DNA of 64,000 nt, taken from assembly GCA_905221605.1 (NCBI GenBank), contig CAJNDS010002660.1:105001-169000 (forward strand), in the 5' to 3' direction. Numbering within the stretch: position 1 is the first letter of the stretch; the number at the start of each line of letters is the position of its first letter. This DNA comes from Symbiodinium natans. Its lineage: Eukaryota > Sar > Dinophyceae > Suessiales > Symbiodiniaceae. The translations under genes were made by a program, and so were the position numbers. This document shows positions 52,251 to 62,158 of this stretch, piece after piece. The notes under the pieces are model-generated. The model made no database searches. It saw only the letters and a list, made by a program, of their open reading frames with translations, and was not told the origin of the DNA.

Positions 52251-52337
52251 CTGAGAGCAGAAACACAAAAGCATCGCAAGCTTGGCTTCCCACGCGAGCT
52301 GCTGCTGCAGCATGTGGGCATCGCGCTCCTCATGTAG
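52251..52337 (-). CDS. probable 87-nt coiled-coil exon
   Basis: The minus strand gives LHEERDAHMLQQQLAWEAKL then AMLLCFCSQ and ends at GTCTGA. TTTAGGG lies on one side and the TTTAGGC block near the other. It may be an upstream exon of the coiled-coil gene at 43-44.5 kb, with the LINE between them. Confidence 0.45.
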
Positions 52338-52689
52338 TAGGGTTTAGGGTTTAGGGTTTAGGGTGTAGGGTTTAGGGTTTAGTGTTTAGGGTTTAGGGTT
52401 ACGGGGCTTTGAATTGTAGGGTTCAGGGTTTAGGGTTTAGGGCTGAGGGTTCAGGGCTTTTCAAAAACAATCGAGAAAGCGATCCTTTAAATGGTGTTTC
52501 ACAGTCCAGAAAAATCAATAATTTCTTGGCTTCAGTATCAAAAGGGGGTTTGGGGCCCTGGTGGGGGGGGGGGGGTGTTCAGCGCCTTAACAAGAGTGCA
52601 GAGCATCATGCCGCGCGACATGTTCAGAGCAAGAGAGACGACCAATCAACTAGATGATGTAGCTACCCTAAACCCTAAATCCTAAACCC

Positions 52690-53580
52690 TAATTTAGAAC
52701 AGCGCGCACGGGCGAGCTGTCTGGGGAAAGTTTGCTCCTGGCTCCAAAGTCTCGAGCGCCCGCCGCTGGTGCCGGAACCATCCTGCACCAGGCACAACCC
52801 AAGAGCCTTGCACCTACATGCCCGAAACGATGTCATGCCCAAAGTCTGCGCTAAACCCTAAACCCTATACCCTAAACCCTAAACCCCTAACCCCTAAACC
52901 CTAAACCCTAAACCCCTAAACCCTAAACCCTAAACCTCTAAACCCTAAACACCAGTCTCAAGACCGACGTCCTTGGCGACCAGGCCCTGCGCCATGGGCA
53001 ACAGCGCACTGTAGGCTCGAAGAGGTGTCATGCTGTGTGGTTCAGGGTTTAGGGTTTAGGGTTTAGGGTTTAGCGTTCAGGTTTCGGGTTTAGGGTTTAG
53101 GGTTTAGGGTTCAGGGAAGTTCAGGGTTCAGGGTTTAGGGCTGTGAGGGGTTTAGGGTTCTGGGGCTTAGGGTATCTTAGGGCTAAAGGTTCAGAGCTTA
53201 AGGTTGGAGTGTTGATTTTAGGGTTTAGGGTTTAGGGCTTAGGGCTTAGGGCTTAGGGTTTAAGGTTTAGGGCTATCGTTGATGTCAAAGTCACAGCGGT
53301 GCCATCAACACCCGACCTGAGCCCTAAGCTTCAGACGACGACTCTTGAGACCTTCTGACCCTACCCCTAAACCCTAAACCCGAAACCCTAAACCCTAAAG
53401 CCCGAAACCCTAAACCCTAAACTTTAAACGGCAGCCTTTTGCCTGTTCAATCAGTGCAAGGCTGCGGACTATCCTCGGGTTTCACGAGTGTACCCCTGGT
53501 TCAGGGTAACAATGATGCGGGGCGAGCCCACTCGAAGGCTGTAGTGCTGCAGCAACAACAACACTATGTCGGTCTTAAGG
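52690..53580 (-). CDS. probable exons of an unknown protein
   Basis: Three minus-strand islands. 53580-53475 reads DIVLLLLQHYSLRVGSPRII then VTLNQGYTRETRG and stop. 53035-52955 reads HSMTPLRAYSALLPMAQGLV then AKDVGLETG and meets GTGTTT. 52810-52692 reads CKALGLCLVQDGSGTSGGRS then RLWSQEQTFPRQLARAR. Each fills the non-repetitive gap between telomere-like tracts. Whether they form one gene is unknown. Confidence 0.45.
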
Positions 53581-53684
53581 GCCCTCAACCCTAAGCCCTA
53601 AGCCCTAATGCCCTAATGCCCTAAACCCTAGATACATGCATGGATTAAGTTCCCTCACACATCCAAAACCCTGTGAGTACAGAG

Positions 53685-53795
53685 ATCTTGAGGGAGGGGG
53701 GTTGAAGGGCGGTATGCAACCCAAGGGTCCCTTGCACTCCCTCCCACTCCCTAAGGCTCCCTAAGCTTCCGTAACATTCCCTAGGTAATAGGGGT
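53685..53795. repeat. dispersed repeat pair, copy 2
   Basis: Matches 18112-18230 (CTCCCTAAGGCTCCCTAAG, TTCCGTAA, TCCCTAGGTA) in the same orientation, with changes in between. Confidence 0.65.
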
Positions 53796-54305
53796 CGGAC
53801 TGGCCCCTTTATAAGCATAGTATTACAAGCCAAAACCCTGGGCTTAGGGGGTTTTAGGGCTTCGAGGGTTTTAGAGTTTGCATGGGCAGGTTAGGGTGCG
53901 TTTGTAGTATCTGGGGTCTAGGGCTCAAGGTTTTTGATAGGCTCTAAGGATTTTAGGGGGTTTAGGGTTTAAGGCTTAAGTTTTACGGTTTTAAAGGTTA
54001 AAGGATTGAGGGGCCCCGAGCTTCCTGAGGGTTTAGGATCCCAACTCGGGGGTCTTGGAGGTTTAGGGTTTAGGGTTTAGGGTTTAGGGTTTAGGGTTTA
54101 GGGTTTAGGGTTTAGGGTTTAGGGTTTAGGGTTTAGGGTTTAGGGTTTAGGGTTTAGGGTTTAGGGTTTAGGGTTTAGGGTTTAGGGTTTAGGGTTTAGG
54201 GTTTGGAGGGTCTAGGGTTTAGGGTTTAGGGTTTAGGGTTTAGGGTTTAGGGTTGAAGGTTCTTACGAGGCACCGAGTCATGAGCTGGAATGTCCTTTCC
54301 ATTCG

Positions 54306-56663
54306 CTACACATCTCTCCGCCAGATGGTGGACACCACCTGGTACACCTCATTCTCTTTGTCCCAGCTGAGATCAACCTCCAGGTCTCCAGGGGACACGA
54401 GGCCGTCCGCGGCCAGCACAGACTCCACGTCGTAGAACTCTTTGCTCTCCCCTCGGGGCCGCCACAGCACCAGGCGTTGGTCCTGGAGGTCGAAGTTCCA
54501 GAGGTGGAAGCCTGTGTAGTTTTGGTACTGGCCTTCGTTTTGCCGCATCTCCAGGTACAGGGGTCGGCCGGGACGGATGGCCCGGAGGAGGCCCCTCATG
54601 GCAGCGATGGGGTCGTGGCTGTGGTCGAGCGCGTTGGAGCTGTGGATGACGTCGAAGACCTCATGTCCGAATGCCTCGGCGACGCTCTCCGCACCCACCG
54701 GCTTGGACCGCCTTGGCTGGAGATGCTGAAGGCCCAGGTCCTCGGGGCTACAGCGTCACATCGGCTCCACGACCCCCAAAAACGATGTGTATTTTGGGAA
54801 ATCTGTCCGCAGGGGCTTGCACTACACTGCTCCAACCCCCCCCCCCCCCCCTGGATGCTAAACACTCCGTCATACTGGGGTTTACGACAATAGGGGAACC
54901 CCCAATGTAGACCTTCAAAGACTCGGATCCCCTGATCATAAGGACCCCAATAAGGTACCCCTAACATCGTAAACCCCCATACGACCAAGCTAGGGAAGAC
55001 CTTTGGGCGTTGATTATTCTAGCGAGGGAAGGACCACCCCAACCCTCCTGAAAAAGGGAAGCCATGGCCCGAAAGAGAAGGTCAGTGGATGTGAACCCTG
55101 CACCCGGTGGAGAACAGAGATTGGGGTTTGGCGTTTGGGGGTTGAGGGTTGAGGGTTGAGGGTTGAGGGTTTGGCGTTTAGGGTTTAGGGTCGAGGGTTT
55201 CGGGTTTAGGATTGAGGGGACCTCCAGCATCCAGTGGTAGTGGCAAGCAAGGGGGTCTGCAACGGACAGCTCCACTTCAACGCCCGGCCACTGGTGGCCC
55301 ACCTGGACCACGGCCCCTGCGCCCACATCCAGGATGCTGACCTTCTGAGGGTTTAGGGTTATAGGGTCTAGGGTTTAGGGTTGTAGGGTCTAGGGTTTAG
55401 GGTTTAGGGTTTAGGTTTCAGGGTTCAGGGTAGGGTTTAGGATCTAAGGTTTAGCGTGCTGACCTTCTGGAGCTGGAGGTGCGGCTCTCCCGAGCGGGAC
55501 CTCTTGGCCAGCCGCCGCAGCTTCTCCTCCAGCGGGCGGCTTGCAAAGTCATCCAGCTCCGCCTTTGTGCGGTTCTGGAGCCAGTAGAACCAGAACATCA
55601 ACTGCTGCCATACCCCGTCCGACCACTCCCCGGGCTTGTCCCGGAAGACTTCCGCGTGCTCGCAGCGGCGATGCCAGGAGTCCTGAAGTCTTAGCATGTA
55701 TCCCAGCTGCTCCTGGGAGTCCCAGGCGCTCTGGTTGCAGCAGCGCAAGGCTGTGTAGTCCCCATCCCAGCAGAGCTCCCAGCCTTTCTCCCCAAGCTTT
55801 GGGTGGCAGCACAGCAGAGGGTCGTGCCCTGCGGCCCAGCACTCCGAGCCCAAGGCAGGTGTCACAAGCATGGGCTTCCATGCCTGGCGGCCCATGTGCA
55901 AGCGGGCTGGGAGTAGGAAAGGTGAAGAAGCTTTGGGCCGAGTGCGGCCTGGCGTTGTTGATTGTGTGTTCTTGCTTGTGCTCTTGCATTGCAAGGGCCG
56001 AGTACGTTGGTGTCTTTTTGTTGTGTTTTTTGTTGTGCTCTGGCATTGCGGTGCTGACTACCAACTCTTCGAAGAGCGGGGCCGTCTGCAGCTTCCAAGA
56101 CAGCACAGGCAAGTCAACATCTCCAACAGCTTTGAAAGTGATGTGTTCGACACACACGTGCATGAACTTCATTCTGCAAAGCAACCCAGTCGGCACACCT
56201 AAACTCATGTCTTGTCTCGAAGCTGCCCGGTTCCAGTTTCGGCCAAGCTTTGGGAAACTGAGGGCCTTGAAGAAGGCCCCTTCATTATGAAGGCCCTCGA
56301 ACAGAAATGCGAAGTACAATCTTTTTAAGTGTCATCTGGCCCAGGCTGGGTAGGATGATCGAACCGAGTCTGGGATTGATGTATGTCGGCTTTCGGGTTT
56401 AGGCTTTAGGGCTTATAGGGCTTAGGGCTTAGGGCTTCGAGCTTAGGGCTTCGGGGTTGGGGTTTAGGCCCCTGAGCCTCAGTCATTGCAACGAGAAGGA
56501 AGCCCCGCTGCTGTGTGTTTTCGTGCAGGGCGGCGAAGAACAAGTTGGGAAGCACCTGGGCGCTTGCTTGAAGCACCCTCACGTCAGACTGCATTGTTTT
56601 CTGCTCTCTTTTTGAATGCTGGGAGGAAACGTGGGCTGCTGGTTTGAGAACTATGATGGCCAT
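54306..56663 (-). CDS. class I SAM-dependent methyltransferase, five-exon model
   Basis: Exons: 56663 to about 56474 (MAIIVLKPAAHVSSQHSKRE), about 56319-56040 (FFKALSFPKLGRNWNRAASR; ITFKAVGDVDLPVLSWKLQT), 55906-55464 (WKPMLVTPALGSECWAAGHD to EEKLRRLAKRSRSGEPHLQL), 55341-55222 and 54725-54306. Exon 4 has motif I (VSILDVGAGA) and motif II (VELSVADPLA). Exon 5 has FDVIHSSNALDHSHDP and the substrate-side strand PLYLEMRQNEGQYQNYTGF. Together these make the SAM-binding Rossmann core. The N-terminal part is unassigned and could be a glycan- or lipid-related region. The first two exons are less sure. Acceptor of exon 5 was chosen because CAG at 54726 keeps frame. The substrate is unknown. Confidence 0.7.
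54726..55221 (-). other. methyltransferase intron 4, composite
   Basis: Begins GTCCCC (55221) and runs through CCCTAAA/CCCTCAA units (55100-55215), a GGTACC-bearing small repeat (54880-54990), a C15 run (54837-54851) and unique sequence to CAG at 54726. About 500 nt. Confidence 0.5.
55342..55463 (-). other. 122-nt intron made of telomere-like repeat
   Basis: On the coding strand it runs from GTCAGC to CAGAAG. Apart from one copy of a 13-bp direct repeat it is entirely CCCTAAA-type units with variants (CCCTAGA, CCCTACAA, CCCTGAA). The 13-mer CAGAAGGTCAGCA is present at both ends (55457-55469 and 55335-55347), each copy containing AG-GT. Splicing at either copy gives the same mRNA, EPHLQLQK-VSILDVG. 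Confidence 0.75.
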
Positions 56664-57290
56664 GTTGGGTCCGCAACAGATCTAGGGTTTGGAAGTAAAT
56701 TGGCAAGGAAGCTATAGCTACTTCTCCCCCCTGCAGACAAGGAAGTTTACACAAATTGGAACATATGCACCTATTAACCGTCGAGGAACTTTCTAGTGAT
56801 TAAGCAAGACTTGTGATTGCTTGTGAATACTCGCAGAATCACAATGGAAGCTTTGCGCATTTCTGCTGGGCTCCCGGTGAATGCACCGGTTACACACAGT
56901 AGAAACTTTGGCAATCCCCAGATCACCCGGGTTTTATACCGCTACCAAAAAAAGATGTTCACTCAATTCGGGGTTAAAAACCCTGGTTTTGCATCCTGAA
57001 ATGCTCTCCATTTCCCCCTGTTCCCAAGCAAGACAAAGCGAATTCGGATGGTCCTGACTGCAACACATCGTGCCTATTCCGACGTTTGGGGCGAAAGCCC
57101 ACACAACTGCGCACAAACAGGTGGCAACAAATCGTACTTCTTCCAATACTTGATGCAAAAACATCCGTACTTCCACATGCACCAGAATCACATGAGTACA
57201 TGTATATGTCTTTACATATATATATGTACGTTAGGACCTTCATGTACTATTTGACGGGAGGCCACTTTCTTGATTTTTAGGAGTTAGGGG
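56664..57290. other. non-repetitive, AT-richer sequence
   Basis: No telomere-like repeat. This marks the change of landscape, and it would include the 5' flank of the methyltransferase gene. 57190-57232 is a short ACATATATATGTA-rich stretch. Short open frames on both strands are unconvincing. Confidence 0.5.
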
Positions 57291-57339
57291 CTTCCCAAAA
57301 TTTTAAGAAGCCCAAGCGGTTTCTTAAAATTTTGGGAAG
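57291..57339. other. perfect 19-bp hairpin
   Basis: CTTCCCAAAATTTTAAGAA (57291-57309) and its reverse complement (57321-57339) with an 11-nt loop GCCCAAGCGGT. It begins a stretch of related sequence to 57700. Confidence 0.8.
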
Positions 57340-57700
57340 CCCTTAAATTCCTTAAAACCCTTAAACAATCCAAAATCCTGGGAAAACATATTCTTCCTGG
57401 CTCAGGCCGAGCTTTTCTTAAACTTGATAAAAAATCCTGAAAAACCCTTAGAATCCTTAAAAGTCTGGAAAGCCGGGTTCCTAGGATTTCAAGGTGAAGA
57501 AGACCAAAGGCTTTCTTAATTTTTTGGGAAGCTCTTAACTCCTGAAAATCATTAAAATACTGGAAATATATACTCTTCCTGGCTCAGGTCGAGCTTCTAT
57601 GATAACATCCTTCAAAATCTGGGAAGCCGCTTCGCAGGATTTTAAGGATTTTAGGGGCCCAAAAATCTTTTGAAGCCCAAGCATTTATGAAAGTTTGGGA
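57310..57700. repeat. two degenerate tandem units of about 160-190 bp
   Basis: Each contains GGTTTCTTAA/GGCTTTCTTAA, TTTTGGGAAGC, then TTCTTCCTGGCTCAGG(C/T)CGAGC. Units lie at about 57310-57498 and 57499-57655, with a partial third to 57700. Unknown type. Confidence 0.6.
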
Positions 57701-57803
57701 AGTGAGGAATGGGAGTTGAGGGAATTGCGGGTTTGGGTTTTTAGAACTCAGAGTGTCCCCGAAACAAAACGTCGTGCCTTTATTCTTGGGTTACCCCCTA
57801 CCT

Positions 57804-57831
57804 GGGTTAGGGTTGGGGTCAACCCTAACCC
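57804..57831. other. TTAGGG head-to-head palindrome
   Basis: GGGTTAGGGTTG (57804-57815), loop GGGT, then CAACCCTAACCC (57820-57831), followed by another CTAACCC. It uses the hexamer TTAGGG rather than the heptamer used elsewhere. Confidence 0.8.
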
Positions 57832-58205
57832 TAACCCAACTCCTTTGCCTTCCCTTGCCTTGCTCCTTTCTTCAGCTTTTCCATTGCCATGACAGGGTGG
57901 AATTTCAACTTATCCTGACGCAAGAAACAAAAACAGGGGAGGCCACGCACGCGAAGCCCGAATTGCTTGTGTTTTGCGGCCCTGAAAGCGGGGTCGCCCG
58001 ACTTCCCCGCAACTTGGGCTTCGTCCTGGCAATGCTGCTGGCCCAGTTGAGCTGCTGGTCTTTGACGGTGTTTTCTGTGAATAGAAGTCATGCTTCAAAG
58101 CTCTGGGCAGAATGAAAGCTTTTGGCAGGCTTGGACTTTGAACAGCGAAGATATTTAGGAACGACTTGTGCTCCGAGACACCCTGATTGGAGTTCTAACA
58201 AAGTA
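57832..58205. other. non-repetitive sequence, no gene assigned
   Basis: Several overlapping open frames lie on both strands (for example plus 57753-58115), none with a recognisable motif. I see no repeat. Confidence 0.4.
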
Positions 58206-58475
58206 CGCCGTGAGGCCACAACAAGGCCACAACAAGGCTTCAAACGTGTGTTGTTAAGGCCACGTCAGGCCACAACAGACAAAAGTGTGTTTTTGAAGGC
58301 CACATCAGGCCACAACTGGCCACAAACGTGCTTTTCATTCAGGCCACAGGCCGCAACAAAGCAAGACCGTGTGTTTGAGGCCACATCAGGCCACAATCGT
58401 TTGGTCGAGATTTTGATTCTCACAGGTTCCAGCAAACCAAGTCGTTCCTGCACTGCACACATGTCAGCTGCCTGC
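58206..58475. repeat. GGCCACAACA minisatellite, cluster 1, plus shared tail
   Basis: Imperfect units of GGCCACAACAGGCCACAAAC and GTGTGTTTTTGAGGCCACAT to about 58400. A segment then reads CAAGTCGTTCCTGCACTG and ACACATGT (58437-58466). The same succession occurs in direct orientation at 60697-60990. Confidence 0.8.
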
Positions 58476-58807
58476 GCAGGTCGTGGTTCTCATTCATTGA
58501 TCCTTCCACGTTGAGTGCTTGTCTGTGGCCAGAGTCGCTAAGTGTAGCAGTCTGGAAGCACGAGTTCAAGCCCAAAAATAAGCTGGGTCCATCTGGCGGC
58601 ACCATTTTTGGGACTGCAAGACGGCCCCGTTTTCTGGCACCGAATTTGAGCCTGTGGGCCCAAGCAACCGGATCTTGTTGGCTGTGCCACTGCCCTTGTT
58701 CGAGCAACTTTGGGCAGCGTCGCGCTGAGCGCACGGGGGCTTGTCCGAAGCAGAATGCTGCAGTAAGGCTGAACTAACTGTATCTTCTGAACCTGAGACG
58801 TTGTCTC
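58476..58807. other. non-repetitive sequence
   Basis: No gene or repeat is recognised. Short frames occur on both strands. Confidence 0.35.
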
Positions 58808-59293
58808 GAAGAAAAGTTGGCAGAAATTGAAATTACGGTGAAGCGCCGTTTCACCATTCCTCCGCTGCCCGTCCCTGCATCACTTTCTCTCATTCCGTCT
58901 TCTCGCTTCCTCATCTCTCTCAGTCTCACTCTCATTCTCACTTTCACTCTCACTCTTCCTCACACTCACCTTACACTCTCACTTACTCTCACTCACTCTC
59001 GCTCTCACCCATCAACGGTCCGTTAACCGCCGCGAAAACCAAGATTGGAAAAGAAATATGCCACAATTTGTCCAAGCATGCACGGATGCACTTGTGGCAT
59101 TCGTTCACTATCCCACAAACTTGACCATTGTTAGAACTCCAAGGGTGCTCCAGAAGTGTGTGTCGGCTGGGTTCTGCTGGCTGTTGCAATGGTGCCAAAT
59201 TCAAAATGCTGTGTAAACAGGTTAGAGTTAACAGCGCATTGACTGCCGCAAAAACTAAGATTGGAGACAGCGCCAAAATATGTCCAAGCATGC
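58808..59293. repeat. inverted repeat, left arm
   Basis: In order: a GAAGAAAAGTTGGCAGA segment with CTCCGCTGCCCGTC-CTGC (58808-58915), a CTCACT-rich microsatellite (to about 59012), then AAGATTGGA / TGTCCAAGCATGC segments, present twice (about 59036-59115 and 59196-59293). The same parts lie inverted and in reverse order at 59945-60473. Confidence 0.7.
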
Positions 59294-59944
59294 GACCCCA
59301 ATAGGGTGCTTGGCAACAGCTGATTTGGTGGGAGTAGAAGGCTACCTTTTGAAGCCAAAGACATGCACCCGCAAACCATTTTTATGGATATCTTTAGGTT
59401 CCAATTGCGATTTTTTTCCACCATCTTTCTGGTTGATTTTCCAGCTTACCGGGCTAACAGCACACCAAAACACTGCTAAACAATCTGTTTGTGTTTTAGC
59501 TCAGGCGGTTTCTTGGAACTCTCTCTTTCCAAAAGCTTGCAAGTTGGCAAGAGATCATCCCCACAAAAAACAAAGAAAACATTAAACAAAAGCAAGAGAA
59601 AATTCTGTTCAGACGGCAAAGACAATTTGACTAAAAAAAATAATAATGATAATGTTGCTGTAAAATCTGCTGCTCAATCTAAAGAATTGTCCTAGTCACG
59701 ATTCTGGAGAGTCGCCCAGTCTTAATTTTGATTGGGTTCTCTTGTCTTTTGTTTTCCAACATGGCCAAACAGAAACACTGAAAAATTTGACAAGAAACTC
59801 TGCTTTCTTTCATGCTGGGCGCCTTCAATTATTCTTTGCCTTTTCGTTTTGGTTGCGTGTTGCAACTTTTCTGCAGCAAGAATCCACTGTACAGAAACAG
59901 CTGCCCAGCAAATCAGCTGTTGAAGTTCCAGGTTGTAGCTGGTA
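59294..59944. other. 650-bp spacer between inverted-repeat arms
   Basis: AT-richer and non-repetitive, with a short A-rich stretch near 59625-59660. No convincing open frame and no recognisable gene. Confidence 0.4.
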
Positions 59945-60285
59945 AACGGATGCCACAAGTGCATTTGCGCATGCTTGGACATATTTTGGCGCTATCTCCA
60001 ATCTCAGTTTTTTGCGGCAGTTGACGCGCTGTTAATGGGAGACCTGTTTACACAGCATTTTGAATTTTAGCACTGTGTTTTGGAGCAGCAAGTGCTTGCG
60101 TGTAAGAGAGTGACAGTGTCTGTGAGTGTGTGAGGAGCGAGAGCAAGAGCCAGAATGAGAGTCAGAGTGAGAATGAAAGTGAGAGTGAGAGTGAGAGTGA
60201 CAGTGTCTGTGAGTGTGTGAGGATGAGAGTGAGAGCGAGAGCGAGAGCGAGAGTGAGAGTGAGAGAGAGTGAGAATGAAAGTGAG

Positions 60286-60359
<74 letters not shown>

Positions 60360-60473
60360 AGGGTGAGGAAGCGAGGACGACGGAGTGAGAGAAAGTGATG
60401 CAGTGACGGGCAGCGGAGGAGTGGTGAAGCCATGGGGCCCCACGTGATTTCTATGTCTGCCAACTTTTCTTCG
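59945..60473. repeat. inverted repeat, right arm
   Basis: 59945-60068 matches the complement of 59060-59115 and 59196-59293 closely (GCATGCTTGGACATATTTTG; CTGTTTACACAGCATTTTGA). 60100-60365 is GAGTGAGA microsatellite. 60365-60473 matches the complement of 58808-58915. Confidence 0.7.
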
Positions 60474-60479
60474 GCGCCG

Positions 60480-60696
60480 CGTTTTGAACAGTGCATTGGC
60501 ATAGGTCGTGTTTGAACACTTGTAACAATGTTCAGTTTAGAAGATAAGCGACTTTGGAAAAATCCTGGATTAAAATTCTGGTCGGTCTTGGGATCTGGCC
60601 TCATTACCCTACGTCTGCTGTGCGTGGGGACCCTTTCAATAGTATTATAGGGTCCCGAGTCCCCATGGCCACAAATGCATTTTTCCGGGGAAAAAT
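60480..60696. other. non-repetitive sequence
   Basis: Separates the right arm from the second minisatellite cluster. No gene recognised. Confidence 0.35.
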
Positions 60697-60990
60697 ACGC
60701 CGTGAGGCCACAACAAGGCCACAACAGGCCACAAACGTGTGTTTTTGAGGCCACATCAGGCCACAACAGGCCACAAACGTGTGTTTTTGATTTGAGGCCA
60801 CGTCAGGGCACAACAGGCCACAAACGTGTGGTTTCAGGCCACGTCAGGCCACAACAGGCCACAAACGTGTCGCAGCAAAGCAAGACCGTGTGGGTTTGAG
60901 GCCACATCAGGCCAACTTGTTTGGTTTCGAGATTGTTTTTTGGGGCTTGATTTTCCTAGGAGACCAAGTCGTTCCTGTACTGTACACATG
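60697..60990. repeat. GGCCACAACA minisatellite, cluster 2
   Basis: CGCCGTGAGGCCACAACAAG opens both this cluster and cluster 1. Units then alternate between CACAACAGGCCACAAACGTG and GTGTTTTTGAGGCCACATCA. It ends with the same CAAGTCGTTCCTG-ACTG-ACACATG tail. Confidence 0.8.
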
Positions 60991-61076
60991 TTTGCCAGTT
61001 TACGCGACTCCAAATCTGGGGTCGAAAAATCCAAGCAATTCTGGCTTCGCGTGTGTGGGCCTCCCCAGTAAGTGGA

Positions 61077-61868
61077 TCATACATCTGGAAGACCGCGTGT
61101 GAGGTGGCAACTACAGGCCGGCAACCTCGAAAAACGCAGCGGAAAGAAAGCAAGAAGTGAAAACCCCCTTGAGAGAGTGAGACTTTGCAAGGCAGTGTTC
61201 GAAGACAGTATCTCTTGCAAGCACCGACCGTGAGACAGCTCAGAGCATTCGTATCTTCTCCGATAGGCGCATTGACACATTGCCATCTTTGAGGTGGCCA
61301 AACGGAAGTAGGCCAAACCATGGGCACAAGCAAGATCGGCAGCCAACCTTGAAGAAGGACCACTTTCGACACCAAAATTGTGACCGCAGGCTCTCTTGAT
61401 CATCAGTGCAATAAGGCTCCCAATGCTTCTAATGCGCGCGTTAACTGCATGCTTATTCAAGCAGGCGAGGCACTGGCTCGTGTCTGCAAGAACTGGCGAG
61501 AGTATTGCCGGTCGACAAGCACCTTCCAGCGCCTGGCAAAAAGGCAAAGTGGACACTGTAGCGGGAGGACAGTTGCCTCTGCCGGCTCCAACCAGCAATG
61601 GTGGGATCGCAATTAATTGAGTAGGGTTTATTCCAGCTGTTTCTGCCTTGAGCAGGACCCTGGGTTGTGATGCAAAAAAGGATTCAGACTCACTTGGCCA
61701 GGCAGGTTTGGGAAAAAACGCTGTGTCTCCAGCAACTTCTGCCGCGGACGTTCGCCCTTCTTCAAGGTGGCCAGGTAATCCTGGAATCTCCAGTCGGGAA
61801 CAACGGGGGCGTTGGCCTGTGTCAGACTTACAGAAAGAGTCACTATCGACCTCAACTATCACCTGCAC
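61077..61868 (-). CDS. possible open reading frame, 263 codons, unassigned
   Basis: Open from MQVIVEVDSDSFCKSDTGQR to TRGLPDV without interruption. There is no recognisable domain, an unusually high Ser/Leu/Cys content and no splice evidence. Another minus frame (61855-61628, VPDWRFQDYLATLKKGERPR) and plus frames are also open, so only one, or none, can be real. It lies outside the telomere-like region. Confidence 0.3.
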   Translation of the reverse strand: MQVIVEVDSDSFCKSDTGQRPRCSRLEIPGLPGHLEEGRTSAAEVAGDTAFFPKPAWPSESESFFASQPRVLLKAETAGINPTQLIAIPPLLVGAGRGNCPPATVSTLPFCQALEGACRPAILSPVLADTSQCLACLNKHAVNARIRSIGSLIALMIKRACGHNFGVESGPSSRLAADLACAHGLAYFRLATSKMAMCQCAYRRRYECSELSHGRCLQEILSSNTALQSLTLSRGFSLLAFFPLRFSRLPACSCHLTRGLPDV

Positions 61869-61869
61869 C

Positions 61870-62158
61870 TTCCATGGGATTCAAAGAACCGCTTTACAGC
61901 TGTCATGTGCCGCCTCTTCTTTCCGAACCTGCCGGATTGGCGCGATTTTTTTGCAGAATGACGACACACCGCTCACGTCTTCCTCTGCTGTGCTGCGCTG
62001 CTGGCCCAAGCCCAGTTCTTTCATCAGAAGTCCGTTTTTGTGAGTCTTTCAACTCGGTGTGAAAACCAAGAACAAAGAAGCAACCGACCCAACAAAGCAG
62101 CCACAAACAACCAAGAAACAAACAAAGCGGCGATACAACTCAGAAAGCGCTCAGTTTC
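61870..62158. other. non-repetitive sequence next to the GT tract
   Basis: 62045-62135 is A/C-rich (AACCAAG, CAACAAAGC) on plus, opposite in composition to the G/T tract that follows. No gene recognised. Confidence 0.4.

Larger units (their letters stand above)
51397..54305. repeat. telomere-like mosaic, TTTAGGC block and exon islands
   Basis: 51397-51430 TTTAGGG at the LINE 5' junction; 51440-51665 CCCCCTAAA/CCCCTCAAC-type; a foldback-like copy at 51735-51830; 51985-52205 is a homogeneous TTTAGGC/TTTCGGC block; TTTAGGG 52340-52450; 52563-52575 G run; CCCTAAA 52665-52690 and 52850-52945; TTTAGGG 53043-53110 and 53215-53270; CCCTAAA 53365-53420; a repeat-pair copy at 53685-53795; 54060-54252 clean TTTAGGG, about 26 units. 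Confidence 0.85.
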
